A stretch of DNA of 64,000 nucleotides. Origin: Micromonospora halophytica. GTDB taxonomy: Bacteria; Actinomycetota; Actinomycetes; Mycobacteriales; Micromonosporaceae. Below are positions 28,342 to 36,168 of the stretch, in pieces; within the stretch, counting starts at the first letter, position 1; each line of letters opens with the position of its first letter. The DNA is taken from positions 98,241 to 162,240 of the forward strand of contig NZ_FMDN01000001.1 of assembly GCF_900090245.1 (NCBI RefSeq), read 5' to 3'. The notes under the pieces are model-generated. The model was not told the DNA's origin and did no database searches. It was given only the letters and a program-made list of their open reading frames with translations. The position numbers and the translations under genes were made by a program.

Positions 28342-28553
28342 TCGATCACGGCGATCAGGTCGCCGTCCTGCACGACGTCGCCCTCGTTGACAGCGAGCTG
28401 CTTGACCACGCCGTCGGACTCGGCGACGACCGGGATCTCCATCTTCATCGACTCGAGGATGACCAGCGTGTCCCCCTCGGACACGGTGTCGCCCGCCGAC
28501 GCGACGACCTTCCAGACGTTGGCCACCATCTCGGCGCGAATCTCCTCGGCCAT
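28338..28553 (-). CDS. Biotin/lipoyl-binding carrier protein (TB7.3-like)
   Basis: A 71-residue single-domain biotinyl carrier with the attachment motif ESMKM, Lys37, and paired hairpins ending GDLIAVID. Small proteins of this kind (TB7.3, Rv3221c in M. tuberculosis) lie near sigH/rshA, as here with sigR-rsrA. No carboxylase subunit is nearby, so its partner enzyme is unknown. ATG 28553 has GAGGGAGGG upstream. Confidence 0.9.
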   Translation of the reverse strand: MAEEIRAEMVANVWKVVASAGDTVSEGDTLVILESMKMEIPVVAESDGVVKQLAVNEGDVVQDGDLIAVID

Positions 28554-28879
28554 GTCCGGCCCTCCCTCTCGCGAATACCTGCCGACGTATCCAATCATGC
28601 GGGCGTACGGCGCGGGTGGGGAGCGGCGTCCGTGCCCTGTTGGTTCCGCCGCCGGGCGGGGGTGGCCGCCTCGAAGATCGCGCCCGCGCCCGGCAGCCGG
28701 GCCTGCCTGCGCCGGGCGGGTTCGGCGGAAGGCCGGTCCCGACGCGCCGCCCCGGCGGACGATGGCGGGGCCCGGCCGCACTAGCATCAGCGGGTCGGAC
28801 CCGGGCGCCGGGACGACCGGTGCGTGCACCGGCGTCGGGGTCGCCGCGGCAGGGATCCGACCATCACGAGGAGGTCAGC
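28554..28879. promoter_or_regulatory. Divergent intergenic region before the bL37-like gene
   Basis: No gene is seen in these 326 bases. TAGCAT (28782-28787) is a candidate -10 for the plus strand, giving a leader of about 85 bases. That leader contains the perfect palindrome CCGGTGC-GT-GCACCGG (28817-28832). GATACGT and TATTCG near 28576-28596 on the minus strand may serve the biotinyl gene. Confidence 0.45.
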
Positions 28880-28954
28880 ATGGCGAAGAAGGCCCGCAAG
28901 AAGAAGGCCCGGAAGAAGAGCGGCGCGAACCACGGCAAGCGCCCCAACTCCTGA
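28880..28954 (+). CDS. Ribosomal protein bL37-like micro-protein (24 residues)
   Basis: A 24-residue, extremely basic peptide: MAKKARKKKARKKSG followed by ANHGKRPNS. The start has a strong GAGGAGGT 5 bases upstream. Mycobacterial 50S subunits contain a protein of this size (bL37) that I recall ending in NHGKRPN, so I assign it by length, charge and C-terminal motif. It would bind 23S rRNA. A strong hairpin follows. Confidence 0.75.
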   Translation: MAKKARKKKARKKSGANHGKRPNS

Positions 28955-29014
28955 CCGGCACGGCGGATCTCCGCCGGCCGCTCAGCAGCTCGACCCGGCC
29001 CTTCGGCCGGCACG

Positions 29015-29047
29015 CCGGCACCCGGGTCACTCCGACCCGGGCGCCGG
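29015..29047 (+). terminator. Hairpin after the bL37-like gene
   Basis: CCGGCACCCGGGTC (29015-29028) pairs with GACCCGGGCGCCGG (29034-29047), 13 of 14 positions, around a 5-base loop. It lies between convergent stops at 28954 and 29077. Confidence 0.7.
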
Positions 29048-29076
29048 TGCTCACCTCCCGTCGGCGACCAGCGGAC

Positions 29077-29871
29077 TCAGGAGCCCATCCGGCCGGTGAG
29101 GCCCGGGGGGCACGCCCGCCCGATGGCCATCCCCGCCTCCCACCGCGTGGCCACCCCGAAGGCGTCCATGAGCTTTCCGATGTCCGAGGTGACCGTTCGC
29201 AGCGAGACCCCCAGCAGCCGCGCGCTCGTGGCGTCCTTGGCCCCCCTCGACAGCAACGCGGCGACGTCGAGCTGACGCTCGGTCAGCCGGACGACCCCCG
29301 GCATGTCGTTGATCGGGACGGCGAGCCGCTTCACGTCCTCCCAGATCCCGCAGAACTCCGCGATCAGATTTCGGTCGGTGCTCAACCAGGCCGTCGGAAG
29401 CCCTTGCGGGCTCGGCGGCCCGGGAAAGAGCGCGAGGCGCTCGTCGACGGCGAGGCCGGCGATCCGCACCGGGGCGACCCAGGTGTCCGGATGACAGGCG
29501 GCGACGAGCGACAGGTGCTCGGACGGAGCGACGATCAGGTGCCCGTTGATCTTGCGTATCCGGGTGCGGAGGTTGAGCTCCCGCTCCCTGCGCAGCGGGT
29601 CGAACGGTATGACCTGTTGAAGGTTGTGGACCACCCGCTTCGTCGCACTCTCCAGCATCGGCAAGCGGCTCAGGATGGCCGGCAGCCCTTCGGCGAAGAG
29701 CCGTAGCCCGCTGTCCGGCACCCCGGAGCGTTGGGCGTCCAGGATCCTGCCGATGACCGCCGACCGCAGGGCATGTGCCCGGCGTCCCAGTTCGTCGGCA
29801 GCCGCGAGGTCACTTCCCGCCGCCGACACCAGGGTCGTTCCCACCACCACACCCCCAGCGCTGTGTCCCAC
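29077..29871 (-). CDS. LuxR-family transcriptional regulator
   Basis: A 264-residue protein with a C-terminal LuxR helix-turn-helix: RLTERQLDVAALLSRGAKD then SARLLGVSLRTVTSDIGKL (about 198-240). The N-terminal 190 residues show no receiver domain and include RVVHNLQQVIPFDPLRRERE, like other orphan actinobacterial regulators of this shape. The start is uncertain: GTG 29871 lacks a clear ribosome-binding site and further GTGs lie 20-27 bases downstream. It is divergent from the SARP gene, and both may belong to one accessory unit. Confidence 0.72.
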   Translation of the reverse strand: MGHSAGGVVVGTTLVSAAGSDLAAADELGRRAHALRSAVIGRILDAQRSGVPDSGLRLFAEGLPAILSRLPMLESATKRVVHNLQQVIPFDPLRRERELNLRTRIRKINGHLIVAPSEHLSLVAACHPDTWVAPVRIAGLAVDERLALFPGPPSPQGLPTAWLSTDRNLIAEFCGIWEDVKRLAVPINDMPGVVRLTERQLDVAALLSRGAKDATSARLLGVSLRTVTSDIGKLMDAFGVATRWEAGMAIGRACPPGLTGRMGS

Positions 29872-30072
29872 CGCGCCCGCCGCCCGCGTCGCGATTCCCC
29901 GAGCCGCCCGTGCGATCCGGGGAATCGCGACGCCGCCGGACTGTCAAGCGGGTCTGCCGGAACGCGCAACCCGCTAACGCCGCCACCCTCGCAAGCTACA
30001 CGGTGAACCGGCCCCGGTCAGGCACGGCGAGCACGCGACGAGAGCATCCTTGCGGTCAGGAGGCAGGAGCCG

Positions 30073-32034
30073 ATGAGATGCGGTCTACTGGGTCCACTGC
30101 TGTGGGAACCGGCGGAACGCCCGGTCCGGGTCAGCCCGGCCAAGCCCCGCGCCGTGCTGGCGATGCTGATGGCCAACCGCACCGCCCCGGTGCGGATCGA
30201 CCGGATCGTCGGGGAGTTGTGGCCGGACGATCCGCCCGCCTCGGCCGTCGCCAACGTCCGTACCTACGTCTCGGCCTTGCGCGGGGCGCTGGGGTCCGAG
30301 GGTGACCGGCTGTCGACCCGCCCCGGCGCCTACCTGCTCCACGTCGCCGACGACGAGTTCGACGCGGCACTGTTCGAGAAGACCGTACGGCTGGCGAGAA
30401 AGTGCCGCCGGGAGAGGGACGTCACCACCGCGCTCGCCCTGTTCGGCGAGGCCCTGGCACTGTGGCGGGGAGCCCCACTCGAGGACGTGCCGGCCGGACG
30501 GATCCTGAGCTCGTACGGAGCATCGCTGGCCGAAGCGCGACTCAAGGCCGTGGAGGACCAGCTCGACGCCCGGTTCGAGGCGGGCGACGTGGACGGGTCG
30601 ATCGTCGGCCTGCGGGAACTGACCGCCGTCCTGCCGACCCGGGAGACGGCCTGGCACCTGCTCATCCGTTCGCTCTACCGGGCCGGCGACCGGGCCGCCG
30701 CGCTGGACGCGTACCGGCAGGCCAGAGTCGCTCTGGCGCAGAACCTGGGCCTCGACCCCGGCCCCGAGCTCCAGGCGCTGCACGCCGCCATCCTCAACGG
30801 ACGACCGGCGGTCCCCGCGGCTCCGGCCGGCACCGTTCCCCCCGCGCCCCTGCCCCGCCAGTTGCCGAGAGCGCCCGGGCTCCTGGTCGGCCGTACCGCC
30901 GAGCTGTCCCGGATCCGGGCGGCGCTGACCCGTGCCTACGGCGACCGCCCTCCGGGCGTCCCACGGGTCGTCGCCGTGGTCGGCACGGGCGGCATCGGAA
31001 AGTCCTGCCTCGCGGTCGCCGCCGCGCACACCCTGGCCGACGCCTATCCGGACGGTCAGCTCTACGTCGACCTCCAGGGCAGCTCGCCCGGCGTGCGGCC
31101 GCTGGAGGCGGTCCGGGTCCTCGCCGGATTCCTGCGCGCTCTCGGTGCCCCCGAGGAGCGGATCAGTTCGGACCCGGAGGAGGCGGCCGCGTGGTTCCGC
31201 ACCTACTGTGCGGACCGGCGACTCCTCGTCGTCCTCGACAACGCGGTCGACCACCGACAGGCGCGGGCCCTGTTGCCGTCGGGCGCCGGATGCGCGGCGC
31301 TGATCACGAGTCGGCACCCGCTGGACACCCTCGACCGTGCCGACCGGATCGCGCTCGCCGGGCTGCGGTCCGAAGCAGGGGTGCACATGCTGCGCGACCT
31401 GGCCGGTGCCCGACGGGTGGACGCGGAACCGGCCGCGGCGCGAGACATCGTACGGCTGTGTGGCCTGCTCCCGCTGGCCATCCGGGTGGCCGGAGCCCGG
31501 CTGGCACGACACCCCGGGCTGGCGCTGAGCGCACTGGCGGACCGGCTCCGCGGGGCACACTCCCGGCTCGACGAACTCGGCTTCGCCGACCTCGACGTAC
31601 GGTCGACCTTCGAGCTCGGATACCACGCGCTGGCGAAGTCGGACCCGAACGGCCAGGCCGCCCGGCTGTTCCGACGGATGGGTCTGCTGCCCACCACGAC
31701 GTTCCCCACCATCGTCGCCGCCGGGCTCCTCGGCGTCGACGAATCGGCCGCCGACCGCGCGCTGGACATCCTGCTCGACCACGGTCTCGTGGAGCGGCAC
31801 GGGCCGAGTCATCAGATCCCCGACCTGCTCCGGGTGTACGCCGGCGAGCTGGCCCGGGCCCACGAGACGCAGGCGGACGCCGAGGCGGCGCTCGCCCGGG
31901 TGGCCGGCCGGGGCCCGGTCCCACCGGAACCGGGCCCCGAACGCTGTCAGCTGTTGATGAGACGGAAGGCGCCCCAGCCGCCGCCGACGCGACCACCCCA
32001 GCTCGCGAGGGTGCCGTCGGACTGGCCCGCGTAG
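30073..32034 (+). CDS. SARP-type regulator with BTAD and NB-ARC domains
   Basis: A 653-residue AfsR/SARP-family activator: winged-helix DNA-binding domain (about 15-90), bacterial transcriptional activation domain (about 95-245) and an NB-ARC ATPase switch with P-loop GTGGIGKS (304-311), LLVVLDNAVD and GLLPLAIRVAG. It ends soon after the ARC2-like RLFRRMGLL and QIPDLLRVYAGELA segments and lacks the C-terminal TPR array of AfsR, so it is a mid-length form. The final 29 codons are antisense to the end of the M23-VCBS gene. No biosynthetic cluster is adjacent. ATG has AGGAG upstream. Confidence 0.88.
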   Translation: MRCGLLGPLLWEPAERPVRVSPAKPRAVLAMLMANRTAPVRIDRIVGELWPDDPPASAVANVRTYVSALRGALGSEGDRLSTRPGAYLLHVADDEFDAALFEKTVRLARKCRRERDVTTALALFGEALALWRGAPLEDVPAGRILSSYGASLAEARLKAVEDQLDARFEAGDVDGSIVGLRELTAVLPTRETAWHLLIRSLYRAGDRAAALDAYRQARVALAQNLGLDPGPELQALHAAILNGRPAVPAAPAGTVPPAPLPRQLPRAPGLLVGRTAELSRIRAALTRAYGDRPPGVPRVVAVVGTGGIGKSCLAVAAAHTLADAYPDGQLYVDLQGSSPGVRPLEAVRVLAGFLRALGAPEERISSDPEEAAAWFRTYCADRRLLVVLDNAVDHRQARALLPSGAGCAALITSRHPLDTLDRADRIALAGLRSEAGVHMLRDLAGARRVDAEPAAARDIVRLCGLLPLAIRVAGARLARHPGLALSALADRLRGAHSRLDELGFADLDVRSTFELGYHALAKSDPNGQAARLFRRMGLLPTTTFPTIVAAGLLGVDESAADRALDILLDHGLVERHGPSHQIPDLLRVYAGELARAHETQADAEAALARVAGRGPVPPEPGPERCQLLMRRKAPQPPPTRPPQLARVPSDWPA

Positions 32035-33266
32035 CGGTAGAGGCCACCGTCGTCGAGCACGGCGAGCAGGTCGGTGCGACCGTCGTTGTTGTAGTCGGCG
32101 GAGTTGATCAGCCGGAAGCTGCCCCAGCCGCGATCCCAGATCTTCACCGCACTGGCGAACGTACCGTCGCCCTTGCCCAACCAGCGGTAGAGCGCGCCGT
32201 CCGTGCCCACCGCCAGCAGATCGGCCTTGCCGTCACCGTTGACGTCACCGGAGGTCAGCAGACGGAAGCCACTCCAGCCACCCCCCACGGCGCCACCCCA
32301 ACCGACCACGGTGCCGTCCGCCGTGCCGGCGTAACGGTAGAGGCTGCCGTCGTTGTGGACCGCCAGCACGTCGGCACGCCCGTCGTTGTTGAAGTCCGAG
32401 GAGGTCAGCAGACGGAAGTTGCCCCACCCACCGCCCAGCACCACACCAGCGGCGAACGTGCCGTCACCCCGGCCGAGGTACCGGTAGAGCGAACCATTGC
32501 TGTGGATGCCGAGGATGTCGGAGACACCGTCACCGTTGACGTCGGCCAGGCTGGTCAGGCGGAAGTTCCCCCAACCGGTCCCGATGCTGACGCCGGGGTC
32601 GAAGGTGCCGTCACCGTTGCCCGTGTACCGGTAGAGCGCACCGGTGTCGTGGATCGCGACCAGATCCGACCGGCCGTCCCGGTTCACGTCACGGACCACC
32701 CCGTTACCGCCACCGCAGTTGTACGACCGGATCCGCTGGGCGGGGTAGCCGAACCTGACGCCGTTGAAGTAGGCCGGTTGGATGTTGCCCGGGTAGCCCG
32801 TGCTGCCGTAGCGGACCTCGTAGTGCAGGTGCGGACCGAAGTTGCCGTTGGCGCTGGTGTTGCCCACGTGCCCGATGAGCTGCCCCTGCCGGACGCTGTC
32901 ACCGACGCCGAGCCCGGGAGCGAAGTCATTCAGGTGCGCGTAGAAGGTGTAGTAGTTGCTACTGCCATGGCGGATCTTGACCAGTCTGCCGAACCCGCCG
33001 CTGGTCTGGTAGCTCGCGATTTCGATGGTGCCCGCCGCCGCGGCCAGCACCGGCTTGCCGAGGTCACCACCCTCGTAGTTGAAGTCGAGCTCCCAGGAGC
33101 TCTGGTGCCGGTCGCTGATGGGGTTGCTTCCGTCCCAGTACTCCCCGCAGGTGAACGGCAGCTGGAACAGCGGCATCGCCGCCTGCGCGGGTGCGCCGGT
33201 GACGGCGAGGCCGGTCAGACCCAGCGCGACGACGGCACCGATCCGGAGCAGCTTTCGTAGTGACAC
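31947..33266 (-). CDS. Secreted M23-type peptidase with VCBS/FG-GAP repeats
   Basis: A 439-residue exported protein with a Sec signal peptide (cleavage near Ala29) and an M23/LytM-like domain (about 38-170). A conserved His precedes WELDF by a longer gap than the classic HxxxD, and GPHLHYEVR supplies the HxH pair. The rest (about 190-439) is five repeats of about 50 residues with Ca-binding loops such as DVNRDGRSDL, DVNGDGVSDI and DFNNDGRADV, each followed by LYRY, forming an integrin-like propeller. It probably cleaves peptidoglycan cross-links outside the cell. Its 3' end overlaps the SARP gene by 88 bases. Confidence 0.85.
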   Translation of the reverse strand: MSLRKLLRIGAVVALGLTGLAVTGAPAQAAMPLFQLPFTCGEYWDGSNPISDRHQSSWELDFNYEGGDLGKPVLAAAAGTIEIASYQTSGGFGRLVKIRHGSSNYYTFYAHLNDFAPGLGVGDSVRQGQLIGHVGNTSANGNFGPHLHYEVRYGSTGYPGNIQPAYFNGVRFGYPAQRIRSYNCGGGNGVVRDVNRDGRSDLVAIHDTGALYRYTGNGDGTFDPGVSIGTGWGNFRLTSLADVNGDGVSDILGIHSNGSLYRYLGRGDGTFAAGVVLGGGWGNFRLLTSSDFNNDGRADVLAVHNDGSLYRYAGTADGTVVGWGGAVGGGWSGFRLLTSGDVNGDGKADLLAVGTDGALYRWLGKGDGTFASAVKIWDRGWGSFRLINSADYNNDGRTDLLAVLDDGGLYRYAGQSDGTLASWGGRVGGGWGAFRLINS

Positions 33267-33375
33267 AACGATCGTCCCCTCGTGTCGCCTCCGCGACCTG
33301 CGGAGTACGAGGAGATTCGCAAGGGCATGTACAGCTGGACGTACAGCGTGGGTGTCCGGCGCGCGCCGGTACGCC

Positions 33376-33406
33376 GGTGGCCCGGGTCGATTCGACCCGG
33401 GCCACC
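33376..33406 (-). terminator. Terminator of the sigR-rsrA operon
   Basis: A near-perfect palindrome with 15-bp arms starting GGTGGCCCGGGTCGA (33376-33390) and ending 33406 around a single central base. It begins 13 bases after the rsrA stop on the minus strand. Confidence 0.75.
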
Positions 33407-33419
33407 GTCGTGTCCGTGT

Positions 33420-33707
33420 TCAGTCGGCGAGTTCGCGCGACTCGCTGGCCTCGAAGACCACCAGCTCGGTGAGGCGTACCCGCAGCCGCTCGCGCAGCTG
33501 GTCGGGGGCGGTCTCGTTGCCGCAGCAGCGGGCCACGAGCGCCCTGACCTCCTGCTCGATGCCGTACTCGCGCAGGCAGGGCCCGCACTCGTCGAGGTGG
33601 TGGCGGATCAGGTCACGCCGTTCCTCCGCGCACTCCAGGTCGAGGTAGAGGTAGACCTCCGCCAGGACCTCACGGCAGTCCGTCTCGTGCGGCTCTCCAC
33701 AGCTCAC
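33420..33707 (-). CDS. rsrA: Zinc-binding redox-sensitive anti-sigma factor
   Basis: Holds SigR inactive until disulfide stress oxidises its cysteines and releases zinc. The 95-residue protein carries the ZAS motif His37-x3-Cys41-x2-Cys44 plus Cys11, the same positions as the functional residues I recall for Streptomyces RsrA; Cys3, Cys26 and a CC pair near residue 61 are additional. GTG 33707 begins 1 base after the sigR stop, with GGGAGG upstream, so the two are coupled. Confidence 0.95.
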   Translation of the reverse strand: MSCGEPHETDCREVLAEVYLYLDLECAEERRDLIRHHLDECGPCLREYGIEQEVRALVARCCGNETAPDQLRERLRVRLTELVVFEASESRELAD

Positions 33708-33708
33708 G

Positions 33709-34326
33709 TCACACCTCCCGGCCGGCGGCGGCGGTCGAACCCTTCGACGACGGCGCGGAGGTGAAGCCCCGCTCCGCGGCGTACCGCTCGAGCAGCTTGC
33801 GCAGATTACGTCGACCGCGGTGCAGCCGCGACATCACCGTGCCGATCGGCGTGCCCATGATGTCGGCGACCTCCTTGTAGGAGAAGCCCTCGACGTCGGT
33901 CAGGTAGACCGCCAGCCGGAACTCCTCCGGCAGCTGCTGGAGGGCATCCTTGACGTCGCTGTCCGGCAGCCGGTCCAGCGCCTCGGTCTCGGCCGAACGC
34001 AGACCGCTGGAGGTGTGCGACTCGGCCTCGGCGAGCTGCCAGTCGGTGATCTCCTCGGTCGGCGCCTGGATGGGCTGACGCTGCCGCTTGCGGTAGGAGT
34101 TGATGTAGGTGTTGGTCAGGATCCGGTACAGCCAGGCCTTCAGGTTCGTGCCCTGCTCGAACTGGTGGAAGGCCGCGTACGCCTTCAGGTACGTCTCCTG
34201 GACCAGGTCCTCGGCATCCGCCGGGTTGCGGGTCATCCGCAGCCCGGCAGCGTAGAGCTGATCGACGAAGGGCATCGCGTCCCGCTCGAAGCGGGCCCTG
34301 CGCTCGTCCGTCTTCTCGGTGGTCAA
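33709..34326 (-). CDS. sigR: Disulfide-stress ECF sigma factor
   Basis: Directs transcription of thiol-oxidative-stress genes. The 205-residue ECF sigma has region 2 ([20 protein letters not shown]) and region 4 ([21 protein letters not shown], then [20 protein letters not shown]). The start is placed at TTG 34326, which has GAGGGG 8 bases upstream and yields [16 protein letters not shown], the usual N terminus. The frame stays open to 34527, so a form about 67 residues longer is possible, like the unstable SigR-prime isoform of Streptomyces. rsrA follows immediately. Confidence 0.92.
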   Translation of the reverse strand: MTTEKTDERRARFERDAMPFVDQLYAAGLRMTRNPADAEDLVQETYLKAYAAFHQFEQGTNLKAWLYRILTNTYINSYRKRQRQPIQAPTEEITDWQLAEAESHTSSGLRSAETEALDRLPDSDVKDALQQLPEEFRLAVYLTDVEGFSYKEVADIMGTPIGTVMSRLHRGRRNLRKLLERYAAERGFTSAPSSKGSTAAAGREV

Positions 34327-34370
34327 CCGCACATCCCCTCGCGTCGGATGCTTTCCCGCCGAGGATACGC

Positions 34371-34398
34371 GTACGGACCTGCCCGCAGATTCAGTTCC
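34371..34398 (-). promoter_or_regulatory. Candidate SigR-dependent promoter of sigR
   Basis: On the minus strand GGAAC (34398-34394) is followed after 19 bases by GTAC (34374-34371), close to the SigR consensus GGAAT-N18/19-GTT. It lies about 45 bases upstream of TTG 34326 and inside the possible long reading frame, so autoregulation would yield only the short form. Confidence 0.35.
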
Positions 34399-34539
34399 GG
34401 CGGGTGTGCCCGTGCTCACCGCTGCCGCGCCGCCCACCGTCGCGGGCCACGCCGGGGCGCCGAGCAGCTGCCTGAGCTGCCACGCCTCCCGTTCGTCCCG
34501 TTCCCGGCTCCGTGTCTCGGTCGGCACCGGTCACCCCCC

Positions 34540-34830
34540 TCACCAGATGTCGTCTCCGGTGGTGGTAACGCCCGGTCCGGGGCCGGACATTCCGCCGGTC
34601 ACCCCCCGTTCCTGGTCCCGGCCTCGGCGGAGACCGACGCTGGACGCCTCGGCGGAGCCGACGCTGGGACCAGGAAGGGCCTGGGAGGGACGGTGCGGTC
34701 GCCCGAACCGGGCGGCCGACACCATCCGTTGCAACGACGACCCACCGCGACCGGAAACGGTCCCGGCCATGGGCAGGATCACACCGGCGGGCGCGGGCGG
34801 TCGCCACCCGCCGGCCGGCGATGCCGTCAC
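34540..34830 (-). CDS. Doubtful small ORF between hydrolase and sigR
   Basis: A 96-codon open frame from GTG 34830, rich in Gly, Pro, Ser and Arg, with no recognised family, no membrane helix and no clear ribosome-binding site. Third-position GC is high but not decisive. The frame is crossed by 25-base tandem repeats inside an inverted repeat (34609-34676), which argues for structured non-coding DNA. Otherwise the 530 bases between the sigR TTG and the hydrolase gene hold only the sigR promoter and extension. Confidence 0.25.
   Translation of the reverse strand: MTASPAGGWRPPAPAGVILPMAGTVSGRGGSSLQRMVSAARFGRPHRPSQALPGPSVGSAEASSVGLRRGRDQERGVTGGMSGPGPGVTTTGDDIW
34609..34676. repeat. Inverted repeat enclosing two tandem 25-base repeats
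   Basis: TTCCTGGTCCC (34609-34619) pairs with GGGACCAGGAA (34666-34676). Between them the sequence starting GCCTCGGCGGAG and ending CCGACGCTGG occurs twice (34621-34644 and 34646-34668), the second copy one base shorter. Confidence 0.75.
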
Positions 34831-34863
34831 CGCCGCGAGCAGGTGCCCGGGCGCCGGCCACCG

Positions 34864-35478
34864 TCAGGCCGTGGCCCACCCGTGTCCGCGCAGCCAACCG
34901 AGCACCGCGTCGGCCACCCCGGCCGGATCGCCGCGCAGGTCGTGACGCTCTCCGGGGCGAACCACCACCTGCACCGGGCCCTGTGCGGCGGGCAGGCCGA
35001 ACGGGTCCCGGTCGCCGTTGACCACGAGGGTGGGCAGCCCGGTGGACAGCTCCGCCGCCCGTGACCGCTCGGGGCGGCCGGGCGGGTGCAGCGGGAAGGC
35101 CAGCGCGACCACCCCGGCGGCGCCCACGGCAGTCGCGGTGCGGCAGGCCACCCGCGCGCCGCTGGACCGCCCGCCCACCAGCAGGGGTACGCCGGAGAAC
35201 CGCCCACGCAGCACGGTCAGCGCCGCCGTCCACGCCTCGTCGAGGTGTCCCGCCGGAGCCGGCGCGCGCCGGCCGGCCACCCGGTACGGCTGGGTCACCC
35301 GCGCGACCGCCACCCCCGCCCCGACCACGCCGTCGCGGACGGCGACCAGGTCCGGGGCGTCGACGTCGCCGCCCGCGCCGTGCCCGAGCACCAGCAGGGC
35401 GACCGGCGGGCCGGCCGGCAGGTCGGTCTGCACCCGCGCGGGTCCGCGTGGCGTGGCGATCTCGTCGTGGTGCGGCAT
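34864..35478 (-). CDS. Alpha/beta-family hydrolase, dienelactone-hydrolase-like
   Basis: A 204-residue soluble hydrolase: LVLGHGAGGDVDAPDL (oxyanion turn) near residue 30, nucleophile elbow VGGRSSGAR with Ser105, an acidic residue in VVNGDRDPFG and His in PGERHDL. Proteins of this compact type (KAT8-regulatory TEX30-like) are widespread with undefined substrates. It precedes sigR on the same strand but 530 bases away. ATG 35478 is the only good start. Confidence 0.82.
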   Translation of the reverse strand: MPHHDEIATPRGPARVQTDLPAGPPVALLVLGHGAGGDVDAPDLVAVRDGVVGAGVAVARVTQPYRVAGRRAPAPAGHLDEAWTAALTVLRGRFSGVPLLVGGRSSGARVACRTATAVGAAGVVALAFPLHPPGRPERSRAAELSTGLPTLVVNGDRDPFGLPAAQGPVQVVVRPGERHDLRGDPAGVADAVLGWLRGHGWATA

Positions 35479-35572
35479 CCGACCATTCTGGGGCAGCCTC
35501 CGCCACCCACCCGGCCGGAACCCGCACCGGCCCGCGCCACCGGCCGATGTGCGAGGTGGCGCGGGCGGGCGG

Positions 35573-35965
35573 TCAGCTCAGCGGGACCAGGGTGAGCAGG
35601 CGGTCGCGCACCGGCGGACCGGCGTCGTCGGCCGCGTCCGGATCCGGCTGGACCTCGCTGCGCCAGGCGACCAGCATGGCGCGCCGCTCCCGCGGCGTGG
35701 TGCCGCCCCAGACCCCGTGGCAGTCACCCACCTCCAGCGCCCAGGCCAGGCAGGAGCCCTGCACGTCGCAACTGCGGCAGAGCGCGACGGCGGCGTCGGC
35801 CGGTTCGTTGGGTGCCGGAAAGAAGGTCTCCGGGTCCACGCTCCGGCAGGTTCCCCTGGTCCGCCAGGCCTCGTCCTGTCGCCGTTCCCGCAGTGCCCGC
35901 AGCAGTCGCGGATCTCGTCGTGCGGCGGCCACCTCGTGCGGTCGGGGCATACGCGCCCGGGTCAT
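35573..35965 (-). CDS. WhiB-family Fe-S transcriptional regulator (second copy)
   Basis: A 130-residue Wbl protein with cluster ligands Cys40, Cys63, Cys66 and Cys72 and the turn CHGVWGGTTPRERRAML (about 82-98). A basic N-terminal extension of about 38 residues (RRDPRLLRALRERRQDEAWR) and a Pro/Asp-rich tail distinguish it from the WhiB1-type gene at 14683. The subfamily is not certain. ATG 35965 has GGGGGAGG 8 bases upstream; a 200-base upstream region carries a palindrome near 36150. Confidence 0.88.
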   Translation of the reverse strand: MTRARMPRPHEVAAARRDPRLLRALRERRQDEAWRTRGTCRSVDPETFFPAPNEPADAAVALCRSCDVQGSCLAWALEVGDCHGVWGGTTPRERRAMLVAWRSEVQPDPDAADDAGPPVRDRLLTLVPLS

Positions 35966-36143
35966 CACACCCACCTCCCCCGTGGGACCGGCAAGATCGA
36001 CGGGCGTCGTTCGCACCGCGCGAAGACGCTCCCAGTGCCGGCGCTCGGTTTTATCGCACCCGTGGAGGCGGGGACAAGGGGCTGTGCGCAAAGATGACTG
36101 AAGATCCGACCGACGTTTCGCCCGGAACTCTGGCAATTGGTAC

Positions 36144-36168
36144 GCGACAATGTCGCATGAACGACATT
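36144..36168. promoter_or_regulatory. Palindromic sites upstream of the second WhiB gene
   Basis: GCGACA-A-TGTCGC (36144-36156) is a perfect palindrome about a central base. It overlaps AATGTCG (36149-36155) paired with CGACATT (36162-36168). The AT-richer block is about 180 bases upstream of ATG 35965, beside the yedK stop. Confidence 0.4.

Noticed and set aside
29077-32034. Part of an antibiotic gene cluster because of the SARP and LuxR genes
   Set aside because: No PKS, NRPS, terpene or tailoring genes are in the flanking 30 kb on either side.
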